Of a stretch of 64,000 nucleotides of DNA, positions 9,678-20,300 are shown piece after piece. Positions within the stretch are counted from its first letter, which is position 1, and each line of letters starts with the position of its first letter. The DNA lies in assembly GCF_016919005.1 (NCBI RefSeq), contig NZ_JAFFQE010000005.1, positions 1-64,000 of the forward strand, given 5' to 3'. A program made the position numbers and the translations under genes. Source of the stretch: Desulfopila inferna. GTDB lineage: Bacteria; Desulfobacterota; Desulfobulbia; Desulfobulbales; Desulfocapsaceae. Below the pieces are notes generated by a model. That model worked only from the letters and a program-made list of their open reading frames with translations. It did no database searches and was not told the origin of the DNA.

Positions 9678-9707
9678 GTATGGCAGGAGACCATAGTCCT
9701 GCCATAC
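9678..9707 (+). other. Perfect 11-bp hairpin behind the Cys-rich gene
   Basis: GTATGGCAGGA (9678-9688) pairs with TCCTGCCATAC (9697-9707) around an 8-nt loop. It lies 10 nt after the stop codon but is followed by A7, not T, so it may be an mRNA-stabilising or processing hairpin and not a classical terminator. Confidence 0.55.
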
Positions 9708-9896
9708 AAAAAAACGGTCTGGAGAAATCTCTTCCTCTGCATCAGGGGATGAATAAGCTATGTAAAATCGCAATGAAAGCACATTACGCACAGTAAGAAC
9801 AAATGCAATTGGCGAGGGGGAAAACAGGGCTCAATCCGCTCCTTTTACCCTTGCAATTTTTATCTACGTAATATAATCATGCTGACGGACCTTAAT

Positions 9897-9973
9897 ATGC
9901 ATATGCCAAATATACTACATTGTAGTGATGCCCTTTCCGGCAGAAAACTCACAATAGGCGTATTGTGCATATG
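9897..9973 (+). promoter_or_regulatory. Further palindrome unit and half unit upstream of the Hdr operon
   Basis: A full unit has ATGCATATG at 9897-9905 and ACTACATTGTAGT at 9914-9926, again with the 17-nt offset. A second left box, GTGCATATG, stands at 9965-9973 with no good right box. These lie 120-190 bp before the start of the first redox gene at 10091. The remainder of 9708-10090 shows no gene. Confidence 0.65.
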
Positions 9974-10090
9974 CAATTATTGTCTTTTGCCCGCATCATA
10001 CTCTATCAAAGCGATATGGAACGTCCTTGAGGCGGTCTCAAACCGACGTCCTTTCATTAACCCACCTACTGGTACAGAAGGGAGAATGTT

Positions 10091-12394
10091 TTGAAGAATT
10101 ATGGTATCAGTCAAAATCTTTATGGCGAGATCAAGAGGTTGGGTGCCAAGGATATGGAAATCTGCATGCAGTGTGGCAACTGTGCTGCGGCATGTCCTCT
10201 GTCTACAGGTGAAAACACCTTTCCTCGGAAAATCTACCGCTATCTTCAGCTCGGCCTGAAGGATAAGGTTCTGGAATCTCCGGAACCCTGGCTTTGCTAC
10301 TATTGCGGCGACTGCAACACCGACTGCCCGCGTGGTGCAGAACCGGCGGAAACAATGATGGCAACCCGCCGCTGGCTGACAACCCAATATGACTGGACAG
10401 GTCTTGCCAGGCTCTTTTACGCCTCTCCGAAATTGGAAGTTGCAGCCTTTGCCGGCATCGCACTCTTTGTCATGTCATTGTTTTTACTTTTTCATGGTCC
10501 TGTCATTACCGACTATGTTGCCCTGAACGCCTTTGCCCCAGCGCATTACGTGCATATCGGCGATGAAATAATGATCCTGATTGTCCTCGGGCTGCTCGGC
10601 TCCAATGCAATAAACATGTATCTCAAGATCATGCAGGGTACCAAAGTTCCGCTGAAGCTTTATTTTACCCAGGCGCCTGTCTTTATCCTGAACTACTTCA
10701 CTCAGAAAAAGTGGAGAAAGTGCGGTACCGGGCCTTCAAGTGCCTGGGCTAGACACTTCTTTCTCTTCTCCGGTTGGGTAGCTATGGAAGTATTGGTCAT
10801 GATTTTCCTCACATCTTTCCAAACGGATATAGTCCATCCTTTCTGGCATCCGACCCGAATCGTCGGGTATTACGCCACGGTTGCACTCTTGGTAGGCTCA
10901 ACCAGCATGCTCTATGGCCGATGGTTTAAAAAGGAAGAAAATCTGCATCGTTATTCGGATTTTACAGATATGTTTTTCCTGGTTCTCATTTTTGCCATCG
11001 CTTTCACCGGAATTCTGGTCCACTTTGCCAGACTCGGCGGGCTGCCCTTGACCACCTACTCCATCTATGTCATTCATGTGGGAATCTGCGTGGGCATGCT
11101 GATGATCATGCTGCCGTTCGGCAAACTGTCCCATCTGATGTACAGACCGCTGGCCATCTTCCTCACCTCTATAAAAGCGAAAGCACAACATGACTCACAG
11201 GTCGATCCCGTCGATATGGAACACGAGATCGGCGAAGCCTTCAAGACCTGTATGCAGTGCGGAACCTGTACCAGTGTGTGTACGTCGACTCATGCCAACA
11301 ATTACAGCCCTCGACTGGTCCTCAGAAATCTGGCCCTTAACCGGGCTACAGATACCAATGTGGATGATGTCTCCTGGAACTGTGTGACCTGCAACAGCTG
11401 TGTGGCAAACTGCCCCCGCGGAATCGACATTATCGGTCTTATCAAATCGGTGCGAAGACAGATAGGGGAAGGAAAATTTATGCCTGAATATCTGCAGGCA
11501 CCTCTTAAGAGCCTTGAAAAAGAAGGTAATCCCTGGGGCGGCAAACGCTCCAAAAAAACAGATTGGATAAACACACCCAAGATTCCCGTCTTCAGCCAAG
11601 ATAAAGAATACTGTTTATTCACATGCTGTACCACCGCTTATGACGATACAGCCGCAAAAGGGAGTCTGAGCAGTGGGACCGCCCTGGTCAAGCTTCTGGA
11701 AATAGGCGATGTCTCCTATGGGACACTCGGCACAGCGGAATCGTGCTGCGGTGATCAGGCTGAGAAAATAGGTGCGGCGACCGTCAATGAAAGCCTCATC
11801 AAGGCGAATACCGATCTTTTCCTGAAAAACAATGTGAAAAAGATTCTGACATCCTCACCCCATTGCCTGAATGCCTTCAAAAAGAATTATCCGGAGTTGG
11901 AGGAAAACACCAAAACAATTCATTACACTGAGCTGCTCGATGCACTGATCACCAATGGCAGTCTGACCCCGCTCACTGAGGTGAACAGCAGGGTAACCTA
12001 CCATGATCCGTGTTATCTCGGCAGACACAATGGAATATATGAACAACCGCGCAGAATCCTGCAGAGTATTCCGGGGCTTAAAATCATAGAGATGCAGAAC
12101 TCCAGGAAGAGAAGTCAATGCTGTGGAGGCGGAGGCGGCGGAGCCTGGCACATTCTGCCGATAGACGAAAGCCACGGCGTTCAAAGAGTACGTGAAGCCA
12201 TGGATACCGGAGCTGAGATCATCGCAACCGCCTGCCCCTATTGTATCCGTATGCTGAACGATGCCATTGCAATACTTGGTGCCCAAAATAAAATTGCTGT
12301 CCGTGATGTGGCAGAGCTTCTTCTCCAATCCGTAGAAGCATCATATATATCGGGTCAAACCACAAGCGCTAATCAGGAGGAGTATCATGTCTGA
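10091..12394 (+). CDS. QmoC-like/HdrD-like membrane Fe-S oxidoreductase fusion
   Basis: A 767-residue fusion. Residues 22-100 form an HdrC/QmoC-type ferredoxin domain (CMQCGNCAAACP and CYYCGDCNTDCPRG). Residues 110-345 hold about six membrane segments with scattered histidines, like the b-haem NarI/QmoC membrane part. Residues 385-450 form a second ferredoxin domain (CMQCGTCTSVC, CVTCNSCVANCPRG). The C-terminal third is HdrD-like with two CCG domains (SCCGDQAEKIG; QCCGGGGGGAWH; ACPYC). It most likely exchanges electrons between the soluble Hdr subunits and menaquinone. TTG start, set by GGGAG at 10080. First gene of a tight operon, overlapping the next by 8 bp. Related layouts (without the extra N-terminal ferredoxin) occur in DUF224 ETF:quinone oxidoreductases. 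Confidence 0.88.
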   Translation: MKNYGISQNLYGEIKRLGAKDMEICMQCGNCAAACPLSTGENTFPRKIYRYLQLGLKDKVLESPEPWLCYYCGDCNTDCPRGAEPAETMMATRRWLTTQYDWTGLARLFYASPKLEVAAFAGIALFVMSLFLLFHGPVITDYVALNAFAPAHYVHIGDEIMILIVLGLLGSNAINMYLKIMQGTKVPLKLYFTQAPVFILNYFTQKKWRKCGTGPSSAWARHFFLFSGWVAMEVLVMIFLTSFQTDIVHPFWHPTRIVGYYATVALLVGSTSMLYGRWFKKEENLHRYSDFTDMFFLVLIFAIAFTGILVHFARLGGLPLTTYSIYVIHVGICVGMLMIMLPFGKLSHLMYRPLAIFLTSIKAKAQHDSQVDPVDMEHEIGEAFKTCMQCGTCTSVCTSTHANNYSPRLVLRNLALNRATDTNVDDVSWNCVTCNSCVANCPRGIDIIGLIKSVRRQIGEGKFMPEYLQAPLKSLEKEGNPWGGKRSKKTDWINTPKIPVFSQDKEYCLFTCCTTAYDDTAAKGSLSSGTALVKLLEIGDVSYGTLGTAESCCGDQAEKIGAATVNESLIKANTDLFLKNNVKKILTSSPHCLNAFKKNYPELEENTKTIHYTELLDALITNGSLTPLTEVNSRVTYHDPCYLGRHNGIYEQPRRILQSIPGLKIIEMQNSRKRSQCCGGGGGGAWHILPIDESHGVQRVREAMDTGAEIIATACPYCIRMLNDAIAILGAQNKIAVRDVAELLLQSVEASYISGQTTSANQEEYHV

Positions 12395-15300
12395 ACGTAT
12401 TGGATTTTTCATCTGCCACTGCGGTATCAATATTGCCTACAGGGTAAGAGTTGAGGAGGTTGCCAAATATGCAAGCACCTTCCCCGGGGTAGTAGTGGCA
12501 AAAGACTATCTCTTTATGTGTTCTGATCCCGGCCAGGAACTGATCGAGAAGGAAATAAAGGAGCACGATCTCACACGTGTCGTAGTCGCAGCGTGCTCTC
12601 CCAGAATGCATGAAAAAACCTTCAGGGCAGCCTGTGAAAGGGCCGGCTTGAATCCTTATCACGCCTTCCATCAGGTCTGTGTCCGCGAACATGGCTCGTG
12701 GGTCACGGAGAATGAGGACGAGGCAACCGCCAAGGCCATCACCATAGCCAAGGCAGGTCTATCCCGGGTAGCTTATCAAGACAAACTGGTACCGAAAACT
12801 TTTCCGGTAAATCCCAATTCTCTGGTAGTCGGCGGCGGCATCGCAGGAATGGAGGCTTCACTCACTATCGCCTCCTCAGGCAACAAGGCATATCTGGTGG
12901 AGACTCAGCCCACCGTCGGCGGCCATATGCTGCAGTATGATAAAACCTTTCCTACGCTTGACTGTGCCGCCTGTATCGGTACGCCGAAAATGGTTGCTGT
13001 GGGTCAGGAGAAGAACGTTGAGTTGAGGACCTACAGTGAGGTTGTCGATGTTGAAGGGTTTGTGGGTAATTTCAAGGTGACCCTCAACCAGAAGGCACGC
13101 TACATTAAACCGAACTGCACGGGGTGCGGCGACTGCGCCAAGGTATGTCCTGTCGAGACCACGAATGAGTGGGATAATCACACTAAATCGAGAAAAGCCA
13201 TCTACATCGCCTTCCCGCAGGCGGTCCCGGTCCGCTACGTTATCGACAAGAAAGATCGTGGACCATGTGTTCAGAGATGTCCCGCCAACATCAACATCCA
13301 GGGTTTTGTCGCTCTTATTAAACTGGGCAAGCACCAAGAAGCGCTCAAGCTGATAATGGAGAAAATGCCTCTTCCTGGATCGCTTGGCCGAATCTGTCCG
13401 GCTCCCTGCGAATCCGAATGCCGCAGACAGGAAGTCGACAAACCACTGGCCATCTGCTCTCTTAAGCGTTTTGCAGCTGACCAGGCAGACTGGGAAAGCT
13501 TGCCAGTTCCCGAGATCGCCAAAAAAGATCCCAATGAAAAAGTGGCGATTATCGGTGCCGGACCCGCCGGGCTTACCGCCGCTTATTTTCTTGCCCAGGA
13601 AGGCTACCACCCCACCATCCTCGAGAAAGCTCCACAGAGTGGAGGTATGCTGCGCTACGGCATACCCGACTATAGGCTGCCGCCCGAGATTTTGGACCGG
13701 GAAGTGGATTACATCAAACGGCTCGGTGTTGCCATCGAGCTTGAAGCTGATATAGGGCGTGAGCGTACCATCGAAAGCCTTCTGGCTGAGGGCTATAAAG
13801 CCGTATATATAGCCGCCGGCGCCCACAAGAGCCGCAAGATGAATATCAAGAACGAAGATGCCGAAGGAGTAATGCACGGCATCGATTATCTTGGTCTTCT
13901 CAACCGTAAAAAGCCGGTGACCACCGGAGAGAAGGTGGTTGTAGTCGGCGGAGGCGATGTTGCCATCGATGCGGCCCGTGAGGCTGTTCGTCAGGGCGCC
14001 AAAAACGTCACCATGGTTTATCGCCGCAGCAGAAAAGAAATGCCCGCGGTGACTGCGGAAATCAAGGCCGCCGAAGAAGAAGGCATCAAAATTGAGATCC
14101 TGCAGAATCCCATCGAAGTTTTGACGGATAATGGCAAGGTAGTCGGGGTCAAATGCATCAAAATGGAACTCGGCGAGCCGGACGAGTCCGGCAGAAGAAG
14201 ACCGGTTCCGATTGAAGGATCGGAATATGATATCGAATGTGACATGGTCATTCCTGCAATAGGCCAGCAAGTCAACAGTGAATTTATCAGCGGTACGGAG
14301 GGCATCGAGCTGACCCGCTGGGGGACCATTGACGCCGACCCAATCACCTTTCATACCGGCAGACCCGGGGTATTCGCAGGTGGTGATGTTTATACGGGAC
14401 CATCTATTGCCGTTGAAGCTGTAGGCGCCGGTCAGGAGGCTGCGATATCCATCGCCAGATACCTCGAGGGTGAAGAACTCTTTGAGGACAGGCAGAAGCG
14501 CCCCACAGGAACCAACTGGCAGAAGATTCCCGAGAAGACCGTCAAAGTGGAAAGAGCCAGGATGCCGGAACTCCCGGTTGCCGAACGTATCAGCAATTAC
14601 AAGGAAATAGAACTCGGTTTTTCTGAAGAACAGGCGATGCAGGAAGCGTCCCGATGTGTCGACTGCGGCGGTTGCTGTGAATGCAAACTGTGCATGGATC
14701 AATGCAAGGCGCAAGCCATCGATCATGTCGATACCGACAAGAAGGAAGTCATTGATGTGGGCTCAATCATCATTGCCACCGGGTTTGATCCAATGGATCC
14801 GACACCGATGACGCAGTATGGCTACGGCAAGTACGCCAACGTCTTCACCAATCTCGAATTCGAACGTCTCTCCAATGCAACCGGACCGACTTCCGGCAAA
14901 CTGCTGAAAAGAGATTTGAATGACAAAATGAAGTTTACCACTCCGCCCAAAAGTGTCGCCATACTGCACTGCATCGGCAGCCGTGACAAGAATCATCACG
15001 AATATTGTTCCCGGACCTGCTGTATGTATGCCTTGAAATATGCCCACCTTCTCAAGGACAAATGCGGCCATGATACCGAAATTTACAACTTCTACATCGA
15101 CATGCGCTGCTTCGGCAAGGGCTATGAAGAGTTCTACAAAAAGGTGCAGGAAGAAGGCGTGCGCATGATCCGCGGCAAAGCCGGCTCAATCACCGAAAAG
15201 GAGAATGGTATCCTGACGGTCAAGGCGGAAGATACCCTGTCCGGCCGAATAGTCGAAGTCGATGTCGAAATGGCCATTCTCTGTACAGCCATGGAGGCCA

Positions 15301-15761
15301 GACCAAACGCCGAAGAGGTGATGAGGAAATTCGGCATTGGTATCGGGCAGGACGGCTTCTTCCAGGAAGAGCACCCCAAACTTGCTCCTGTCTCCACACC
15401 TTCAAGCGGTGTTTTTCTGGCCGGCGCATGCCAGGGACCCAAGGATATCCCGGACACTGTGGCCCAGGCGAAGGGTGCGGCCGCTGAATGCCTTGCCCTT
15501 TCCTCTGCCGGACATGTCCAGGTTCCGCCAATGATTTCAGGGATCGATCCAGACATCTGTGTCGGCTGTAAGCTCTGCATCAGTCTCTGTCCTTACGGCG
15601 CAATCGAATTCAATGACTTTGCCGGTATTAGTGAAGTCAATTCTGCTGTCTGCAAGGGATGCGGCAGCTGTTCCGGCGGGTGTCCAAGCGGCGCACCGAA
15701 GGTTCGACATTTCACAGACAAACAAATATTTGCGGAAATTGATGGAATATTAACATATTAA
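12387..15761 (+). CDS. hdrA: HdrA with an inserted GltD-like NAD(P)H/FAD domain
   Basis: An 1124-residue flavoprotein. HdrA parts are residues 1-290 and about 750-1124: FAD motif LVVGGGIAGMEA (146-157), the HdrA motif TLDCAACIGTPKM, ferredoxin CTGCGDCAKVCP, HCIGSRDKNHHEYCSRTCC and two C-terminal clusters (CVGCKLCISLCP, CKGCGSCSGGCP). Between them, residues 293-745 are a glutamate-synthase small-subunit module with its own Fe-S region (CPAPCESEC), an FAD site (VAIIGAGPAGLTA, 386-398) and a second dinucleotide site (VVVVGGGDVAIDAA, 517-530). HdrA is the bifurcating flavin subunit of HdrABC; the insert would add a direct NAD(P)H site. Ideal AGGAGG ribosome site. Second gene of the operon. Confidence 0.92.
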   Translation: MSERIGFFICHCGINIAYRVRVEEVAKYASTFPGVVVAKDYLFMCSDPGQELIEKEIKEHDLTRVVVAACSPRMHEKTFRAACERAGLNPYHAFHQVCVREHGSWVTENEDEATAKAITIAKAGLSRVAYQDKLVPKTFPVNPNSLVVGGGIAGMEASLTIASSGNKAYLVETQPTVGGHMLQYDKTFPTLDCAACIGTPKMVAVGQEKNVELRTYSEVVDVEGFVGNFKVTLNQKARYIKPNCTGCGDCAKVCPVETTNEWDNHTKSRKAIYIAFPQAVPVRYVIDKKDRGPCVQRCPANINIQGFVALIKLGKHQEALKLIMEKMPLPGSLGRICPAPCESECRRQEVDKPLAICSLKRFAADQADWESLPVPEIAKKDPNEKVAIIGAGPAGLTAAYFLAQEGYHPTILEKAPQSGGMLRYGIPDYRLPPEILDREVDYIKRLGVAIELEADIGRERTIESLLAEGYKAVYIAAGAHKSRKMNIKNEDAEGVMHGIDYLGLLNRKKPVTTGEKVVVVGGGDVAIDAAREAVRQGAKNVTMVYRRSRKEMPAVTAEIKAAEEEGIKIEILQNPIEVLTDNGKVVGVKCIKMELGEPDESGRRRPVPIEGSEYDIECDMVIPAIGQQVNSEFISGTEGIELTRWGTIDADPITFHTGRPGVFAGGDVYTGPSIAVEAVGAGQEAAISIARYLEGEELFEDRQKRPTGTNWQKIPEKTVKVERARMPELPVAERISNYKEIELGFSEEQAMQEASRCVDCGGCCECKLCMDQCKAQAIDHVDTDKKEVIDVGSIIIATGFDPMDPTPMTQYGYGKYANVFTNLEFERLSNATGPTSGKLLKRDLNDKMKFTTPPKSVAILHCIGSRDKNHHEYCSRTCCMYALKYAHLLKDKCGHDTEIYNFYIDMRCFGKGYEEFYKKVQEEGVRMIRGKAGSITEKENGILTVKAEDTLSGRIVEVDVEMAILCTAMEARPNAEEVMRKFGIGIGQDGFFQEEHPKLAPVSTPSSGVFLAGACQGPKDIPDTVAQAKGAAAECLALSSAGHVQVPPMISGIDPDICVGCKLCISLCPYGAIEFNDFAGISEVNSAVCKGCGSCSGGCPSGAPKVRHFTDKQIFAEIDGILTY

Positions 15762-15776
15762 ATGAGGAGCCTGAAC

Positions 15777-16238
15777 ATGAGTGAGTTTGAACCTAAAATA
15801 GTAGCCTTTTTCTGTAACTGGTGCACATTCACAGCTGCTGATCTGGCAGGTACTTCGCGTCTTTCGTACCCGCCCAACCTAAAGATCATTCGCGTTATGT
15901 GCAGTGGTATGGTGGATCCGAAGTATGTCCTCAAATCATTTCTCAACGGCGCCGACGGTGTTCTGATCGGTGGCTGCTGGCCGGGCGACTGTCATTATAT
16001 AAACGGCAACCTTAAGGCCAGACGCCGGGTTGCCCTGCTTACTGAATTGCTCAGTCAGTACGGCATTGGACCTGACCGTCTCTGGCTTCGCTGGATTGCG
16101 GCCAGTGAGGGAACGATGCTCAAGGAAGTAGCCGATCAAATGACGGAGAGGCTCAAAGAACTCGGCCCTAGCCCCCTGAACAGGAAGCAGCAGGAACTTA
16201 AACCCAGCCTGAACACGACCAAAGAAATGGTCGCTTGA
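15777..16238 (+). CDS. MvhD/FlpD-type [2Fe-2S] electron-transfer subunit
   Basis: A 153-residue subunit of the MvhD family, the small iron-sulfur protein that links HdrA to its electron-input enzyme. Seen: FFCNWCTFTAAD, VMCSGMVDPKYVLKSF and IGGCWPGDCHYINGN, the expected cysteine positions. Start at 15777, because GAGGA lies 8 nt before it; an in-frame ATG at 15762 would place the ribosome site inside the gene. It follows hdrA by 15 bp and precedes the FrhB-like subunit by 17 bp, the arrangement expected for an input module of an Hdr complex. Confidence 0.9.
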   Translation: MSEFEPKIVAFFCNWCTFTAADLAGTSRLSYPPNLKIIRVMCSGMVDPKYVLKSFLNGADGVLIGGCWPGDCHYINGNLKARRRVALLTELLSQYGIGPDRLWLRWIAASEGTMLKEVADQMTERLKELGPSPLNRKQQELKPSLNTTKEMVA

Positions 16239-16255
16239 GAAATGGAGATGCAATA

Positions 16256-17386
16256 ATGGCTAAATTTATAAAATTGTCTTTCAATAAAGGCGAACTCAAT
16301 ACACGTGTATCCGAGCTTTTTTCGGATATGTTGGAAAATAACGCAGTGGATGCTGTACTTGCTCCCATGGCTCAACCACGAAAAGGGGTCATGCAGACTC
16401 TGGTAACCTCAAAAGAACATATTCAAAACATAGATCCTTTTGCACCAGTGGTGCCGGTAAATGGTGCCAAAGTTGCTTCCTCGCTGACAGCCAGTCCTTC
16501 GGGCAAGAAAATTGCCATGGTGCTTCGCTCCTGTGAAGTACGGGCTCTTATCGAACTGGTCAAACTGAAGCAGGCCAATCTCGACGATGTGCTCCTGGTG
16601 GGCATGGACTGTCTCGGCCGATACGAGAACACCGATTTTCTCAAATATCAAGCCGACGGCGGCACCGCAGAGGCCTTCATTGAAAATAGCCTCAACGGAA
16701 AAACGGAAGCAGCCGGCAATGATATAGCCGGAGCCTGCAAGATCTGCGAATATCCTTCCCCTGCGAATGTAGATATACACCTTCGTACAATAGGTGCCGG
16801 TTCAGGCACACTTTATGTCGAAGCACTCAGTGAAAAGGGAGAGGAAGCGCTCAGTAAGTCAGGTGCCAAATTCGGCGACGCCCCCGGTGGTCTTGATGAA
16901 GCGGTAAAGAAGGTTGCCGCCGGACGCACTGAAGCACGGGATGCACTTTTTGCGGCCTATCGTGAAGAGACTGCCACATTTGATGCACTGGAGGATAAAC
17001 TTGCCGCCTGCATCAACTGCTATAACTGCAGAGTTGCCTGTCCGGTCTGCTACTGTAAAGAATGCGTTTTCGTGACTGATACCTTTCGTCACAAAGGCGA
17101 ACAGTTCATCGGCTGGGCCAACAGCAACGGCACTTTGAAAATGCCCACTGACACAAGTTTTTATCACCTGACCCGCATGACGCACATTGCCGCTTTCTGT
17201 GTCGGTTGCGGACAGTGCACTTCAGCCTGTCCCAATGATATCGAGCTCATGCCGATCTTCAGAACCGCGGCAGAGAAGGCCCAGGCACGCTTTGAGTATG
17301 AGGCGGGCAGATCTGTGGATGAACCGCAGCCGCTGTCAGTTTTCGACAGCGATGAACTCATGGAAGTAACAGGTCAGGTTAAATAG
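16256..17386 (+). CDS. FrhB/FdhB-like flavin and Fe-S subunit
   Basis: A 376-residue protein of the F420-hydrogenase/formate-dehydrogenase beta-subunit superfamily. The N-terminal region contains the conserved stretch MVLRSCEVRALIELVKLKQA and LVGMDCLGRYE; the middle has CKICEYPSPANVDI; two clusters follow (CINCYNCRVACPVCYCKEC and CVGCGQCTSACPNDIELMP). Family members carry FAD and [4Fe-4S] clusters and pass electrons from F420, formate dehydrogenase or another carrier. The donor here is unknown; F420 is not assumed. Start at 16256 because GGAGA precedes that ATG. The gene lies between mvhD and the tandem hdrA, pointing to an electron-input subunit of the same complex. Confidence 0.85.
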   Translation: MAKFIKLSFNKGELNTRVSELFSDMLENNAVDAVLAPMAQPRKGVMQTLVTSKEHIQNIDPFAPVVPVNGAKVASSLTASPSGKKIAMVLRSCEVRALIELVKLKQANLDDVLLVGMDCLGRYENTDFLKYQADGGTAEAFIENSLNGKTEAAGNDIAGACKICEYPSPANVDIHLRTIGAGSGTLYVEALSEKGEEALSKSGAKFGDAPGGLDEAVKKVAAGRTEARDALFAAYREETATFDALEDKLAACINCYNCRVACPVCYCKECVFVTDTFRHKGEQFIGWANSNGTLKMPTDTSFYHLTRMTHIAAFCVGCGQCTSACPNDIELMPIFRTAAEKAQARFEYEAGRSVDEPQPLSVFDSDELMEVTGQVK

Positions 17387-17396
17387 GAGAGATATT

Positions 17397-20300
17397 ATGG
17401 CAGAAAAGAAGCCGACAGGCACAGTCCTCGTGGCCGGAGCCGGCATCTCTGGAATAAAAGCAGCTATCGAACTGGCGGAAACAGGCTATAAGGTTCTGCT
17501 CACGGATGCCTCCACCCAGGTGGGCGGAATCCTGGCAAAGCTTGACTATCAGTTTCCCACCGACCATTGCGGAATGTGTCGGATGCTGCCCATGGTAGGA
17601 CGTGAGTATTCTTCGGAATACTGTATGCGAAAGAGCCTCTATCATGAGAATATTGAGATCCTCCCGTTTACCGAGGTCGTCAATGTTTCCGGTGATGCAG
17701 GAAAATATACAGTGGAGCTGAAAAAAAAGGCGCGGTATGTCAATGCCGAGGTCTGTAATGAGATGGGAAAATGTATTGATGTCTGTCCGGTTGAGGTTGA
17801 AGATGAGTTCAATCACGGTCTGACCATGCGCAAGGCCATTTACAAGTCGATTCCCCATAACGTTCCCCAATTGCTTCTCATAGACAAAGATGCATGTACG
17901 GAATGCGGTCAGTGTGTTGAAGTCTGTTCAACAAATGCCATCGACCTGAACGCTCAGGATGTTATGGAGACCCGTGAGGTTCACTCCATAATTCTGGCTT
18001 CCGGCGTCAAGTTATACAATACCAGAGAATTTGAGGATGCCAAATCATATGCCGTGTCCCCGGATGTTGTCACCTCCCTGGCTTTTGAGCGGATGTTGAG
18101 CAGCACCGGCACCTACAATTACGGCACCATAACCCGGCCATCCGACGGTAAGCCCGCCAGAAAAATTGCCTGGATCCAGTGCATGGGGTCACGTAACAGA
18201 AGACAGAACAGAGATTACTGCTCCTCGGTGTGCTGCATGTTCGCTCTCAAGGAGGCTGTCCTGGCCAAGGAAAAAGGCGGAACAGATATAGAGGCCACCA
18301 TTTTTTATATGGATATGCGCACCTTTGGCAAAGGTTTTCAACAGTACCGAGAAAATGCTGTTGATGAGCATGGAGTCAAGCTAATCCGCTGCCGCGTCCA
18401 GGAAGTTGTCCGTGAACCCGACGGTAGTCTGCGGATACGCTATTTCGATCCGGACACCAACGAATTTTTTATCGAACATTATGATATCGTGGTCCTCTCC
18501 ACCGGTCAGATTCCTTTTGCCGACCATAAAAAGTGGGCTGATCTGATCAGCGCTGACCTCAATCCTCTGGGACTTCTGGCGACGGAACCCTACAGTAAAG
18601 TAAAAATCGCCAATAAACAGGGGATCTACATGTGCGGTTCACTAATGGGCCTCACAGATATCAGCGAAGCCATGTCCAGCGGCATTGCCGCAGCCGGAGA
18701 GGCGACAAACTTTCTCACTACCATAGACGTTGAGACAACACTGGGAGAAAATGTCGCAGAACCCAAAACCGACGATCGCGGCCTGCCAAATGTTGCTGTA
18801 CTCATTTGCAAATGCGGTGAGTTTGCCGGGGCGGAAGGTTTCGATGCCAAACTCCTGGAAGCTCAACTGACAAAGGTCCATCAAGTCGGTGCCGTCCATG
18901 TTATCGAGTCGATCTGCTCGGAAGCAGGTCGGCAAGAGGCCTTGGATATTCTTAGCGAATCCGGCTGCAACCGTCTTCTCATCGGGGCCTGCCAGCCCTA
19001 TATGTATCGCCGTAAAATAAAAGACCTCGCGAGAAAGGCCGGTTTCAACTCCTCGCTTGTACAGATTTTCGATTTTCTGGGAATTTCCCGCAGAGGTATA
19101 CATGAAGATGACAAAGCCGCATGGACCCTGAGGGCCATCAAAGCGATCACCTCCGACATCTCCTCGATGAAGGAAAAACCAGCCTTGCACGTACGCTCGA
19201 TCCCAATAAACCATACTGCGCTGGTGGTAGGTGGCGGTATAGGCGGCATGCAGTCGGCATTGTCGCTGGCTAATCGTGGAGTTCCCGTTCATTTGGTTGA
19301 AAAATCTGGTGAACTGGGTGGATTTGCAGGTAATTTCATCGCCTCTACAGTTGATGGCCTGGCCCCGATGGAAATGGCAAAGGACATGAAGCTGAAGGTT
19401 TACGAAAATAAGAAAATTACTGTCCATCTCAATGCTCAGGTAGAAAAAACGGAAGGATCGTTAGGCTCTTTTGAATCGAAACTTGTCTACAACGGCAACG
19501 GTGAAAATGAATATTTGCATCATGGCGCCGTTATAATGGCGACCGGTGGAAAGGAGGGCGCTACCGAGGAGTACGGTTACGGCCAGTCGGACAACATTAT
19601 GACCCAGTTCGAATTCAAGCAGGGACTGGAAAACGGCAAGATCGATCTCAGCGAGGCTGAAGATGTTGTAATGATTCAATGTGCCGGCTCACGCGAAAAA
19701 GGCAAACGCGAATACTGCAGTCGTATCTGCTGCATGTGGGCTGTTGCCAATGCTCTGAAAATAAAAGAGAAGAATCCGGAAACCAGAGTTTTTGTGCTCT
19801 ATCGTGATATGATGACATATGGGTTTCTGGAGCAGTATTACACCAAGGCTCGTCTGGCAGGCGTCATATTCGTCAGCTATAGTCCCGATTCCAAACCGCA
19901 GGTGGAATTAGTCGAAGGCAAGCCGGTGATAACCTTTAACGAGAGTGTCCTCAATTCTCCGGTAGAGCTTTCCCCCAACTATCTCGTCCTTTCAACCGGG
20001 GTGGATCCGGAACCCAGCAACAAAGATCTGGCAAAAGCGTTCAGCCTGGAGTTGAACCATGATGGTTTCTTCAACGAAGCCGACTCCAAGTGGAGACCAA
20101 TCGAACTCAAGCAGATCGGGACTTTTCTGGCCGGTGCAGCACACTCCCCCATGCCACTTCCCGATGTCATTATGCAGGCGGAAGCGGCCGCTCAGAAGGC
20201 GTATACCTATCTTTCCGGAGGCGATCTGCAAACAGCACGGATTACTTCGACAGTGAAAGATTCCCTATGTATTCGCTGTCAGCGCTGCGTGAGTGTTTGT

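Noticed and set aside
12876-14726. 616-residue open frame on the minus strand opposite hdrA
   Set aside because: It is fully antisense to a gene with unmistakable HdrA and GltD motifs and has no recognisable domain; a shadow of biased codon use.
18642-19427. 261-residue minus-strand frame
   Set aside because: Antisense to the tandem HdrA gene, no motifs, no ribosome site.
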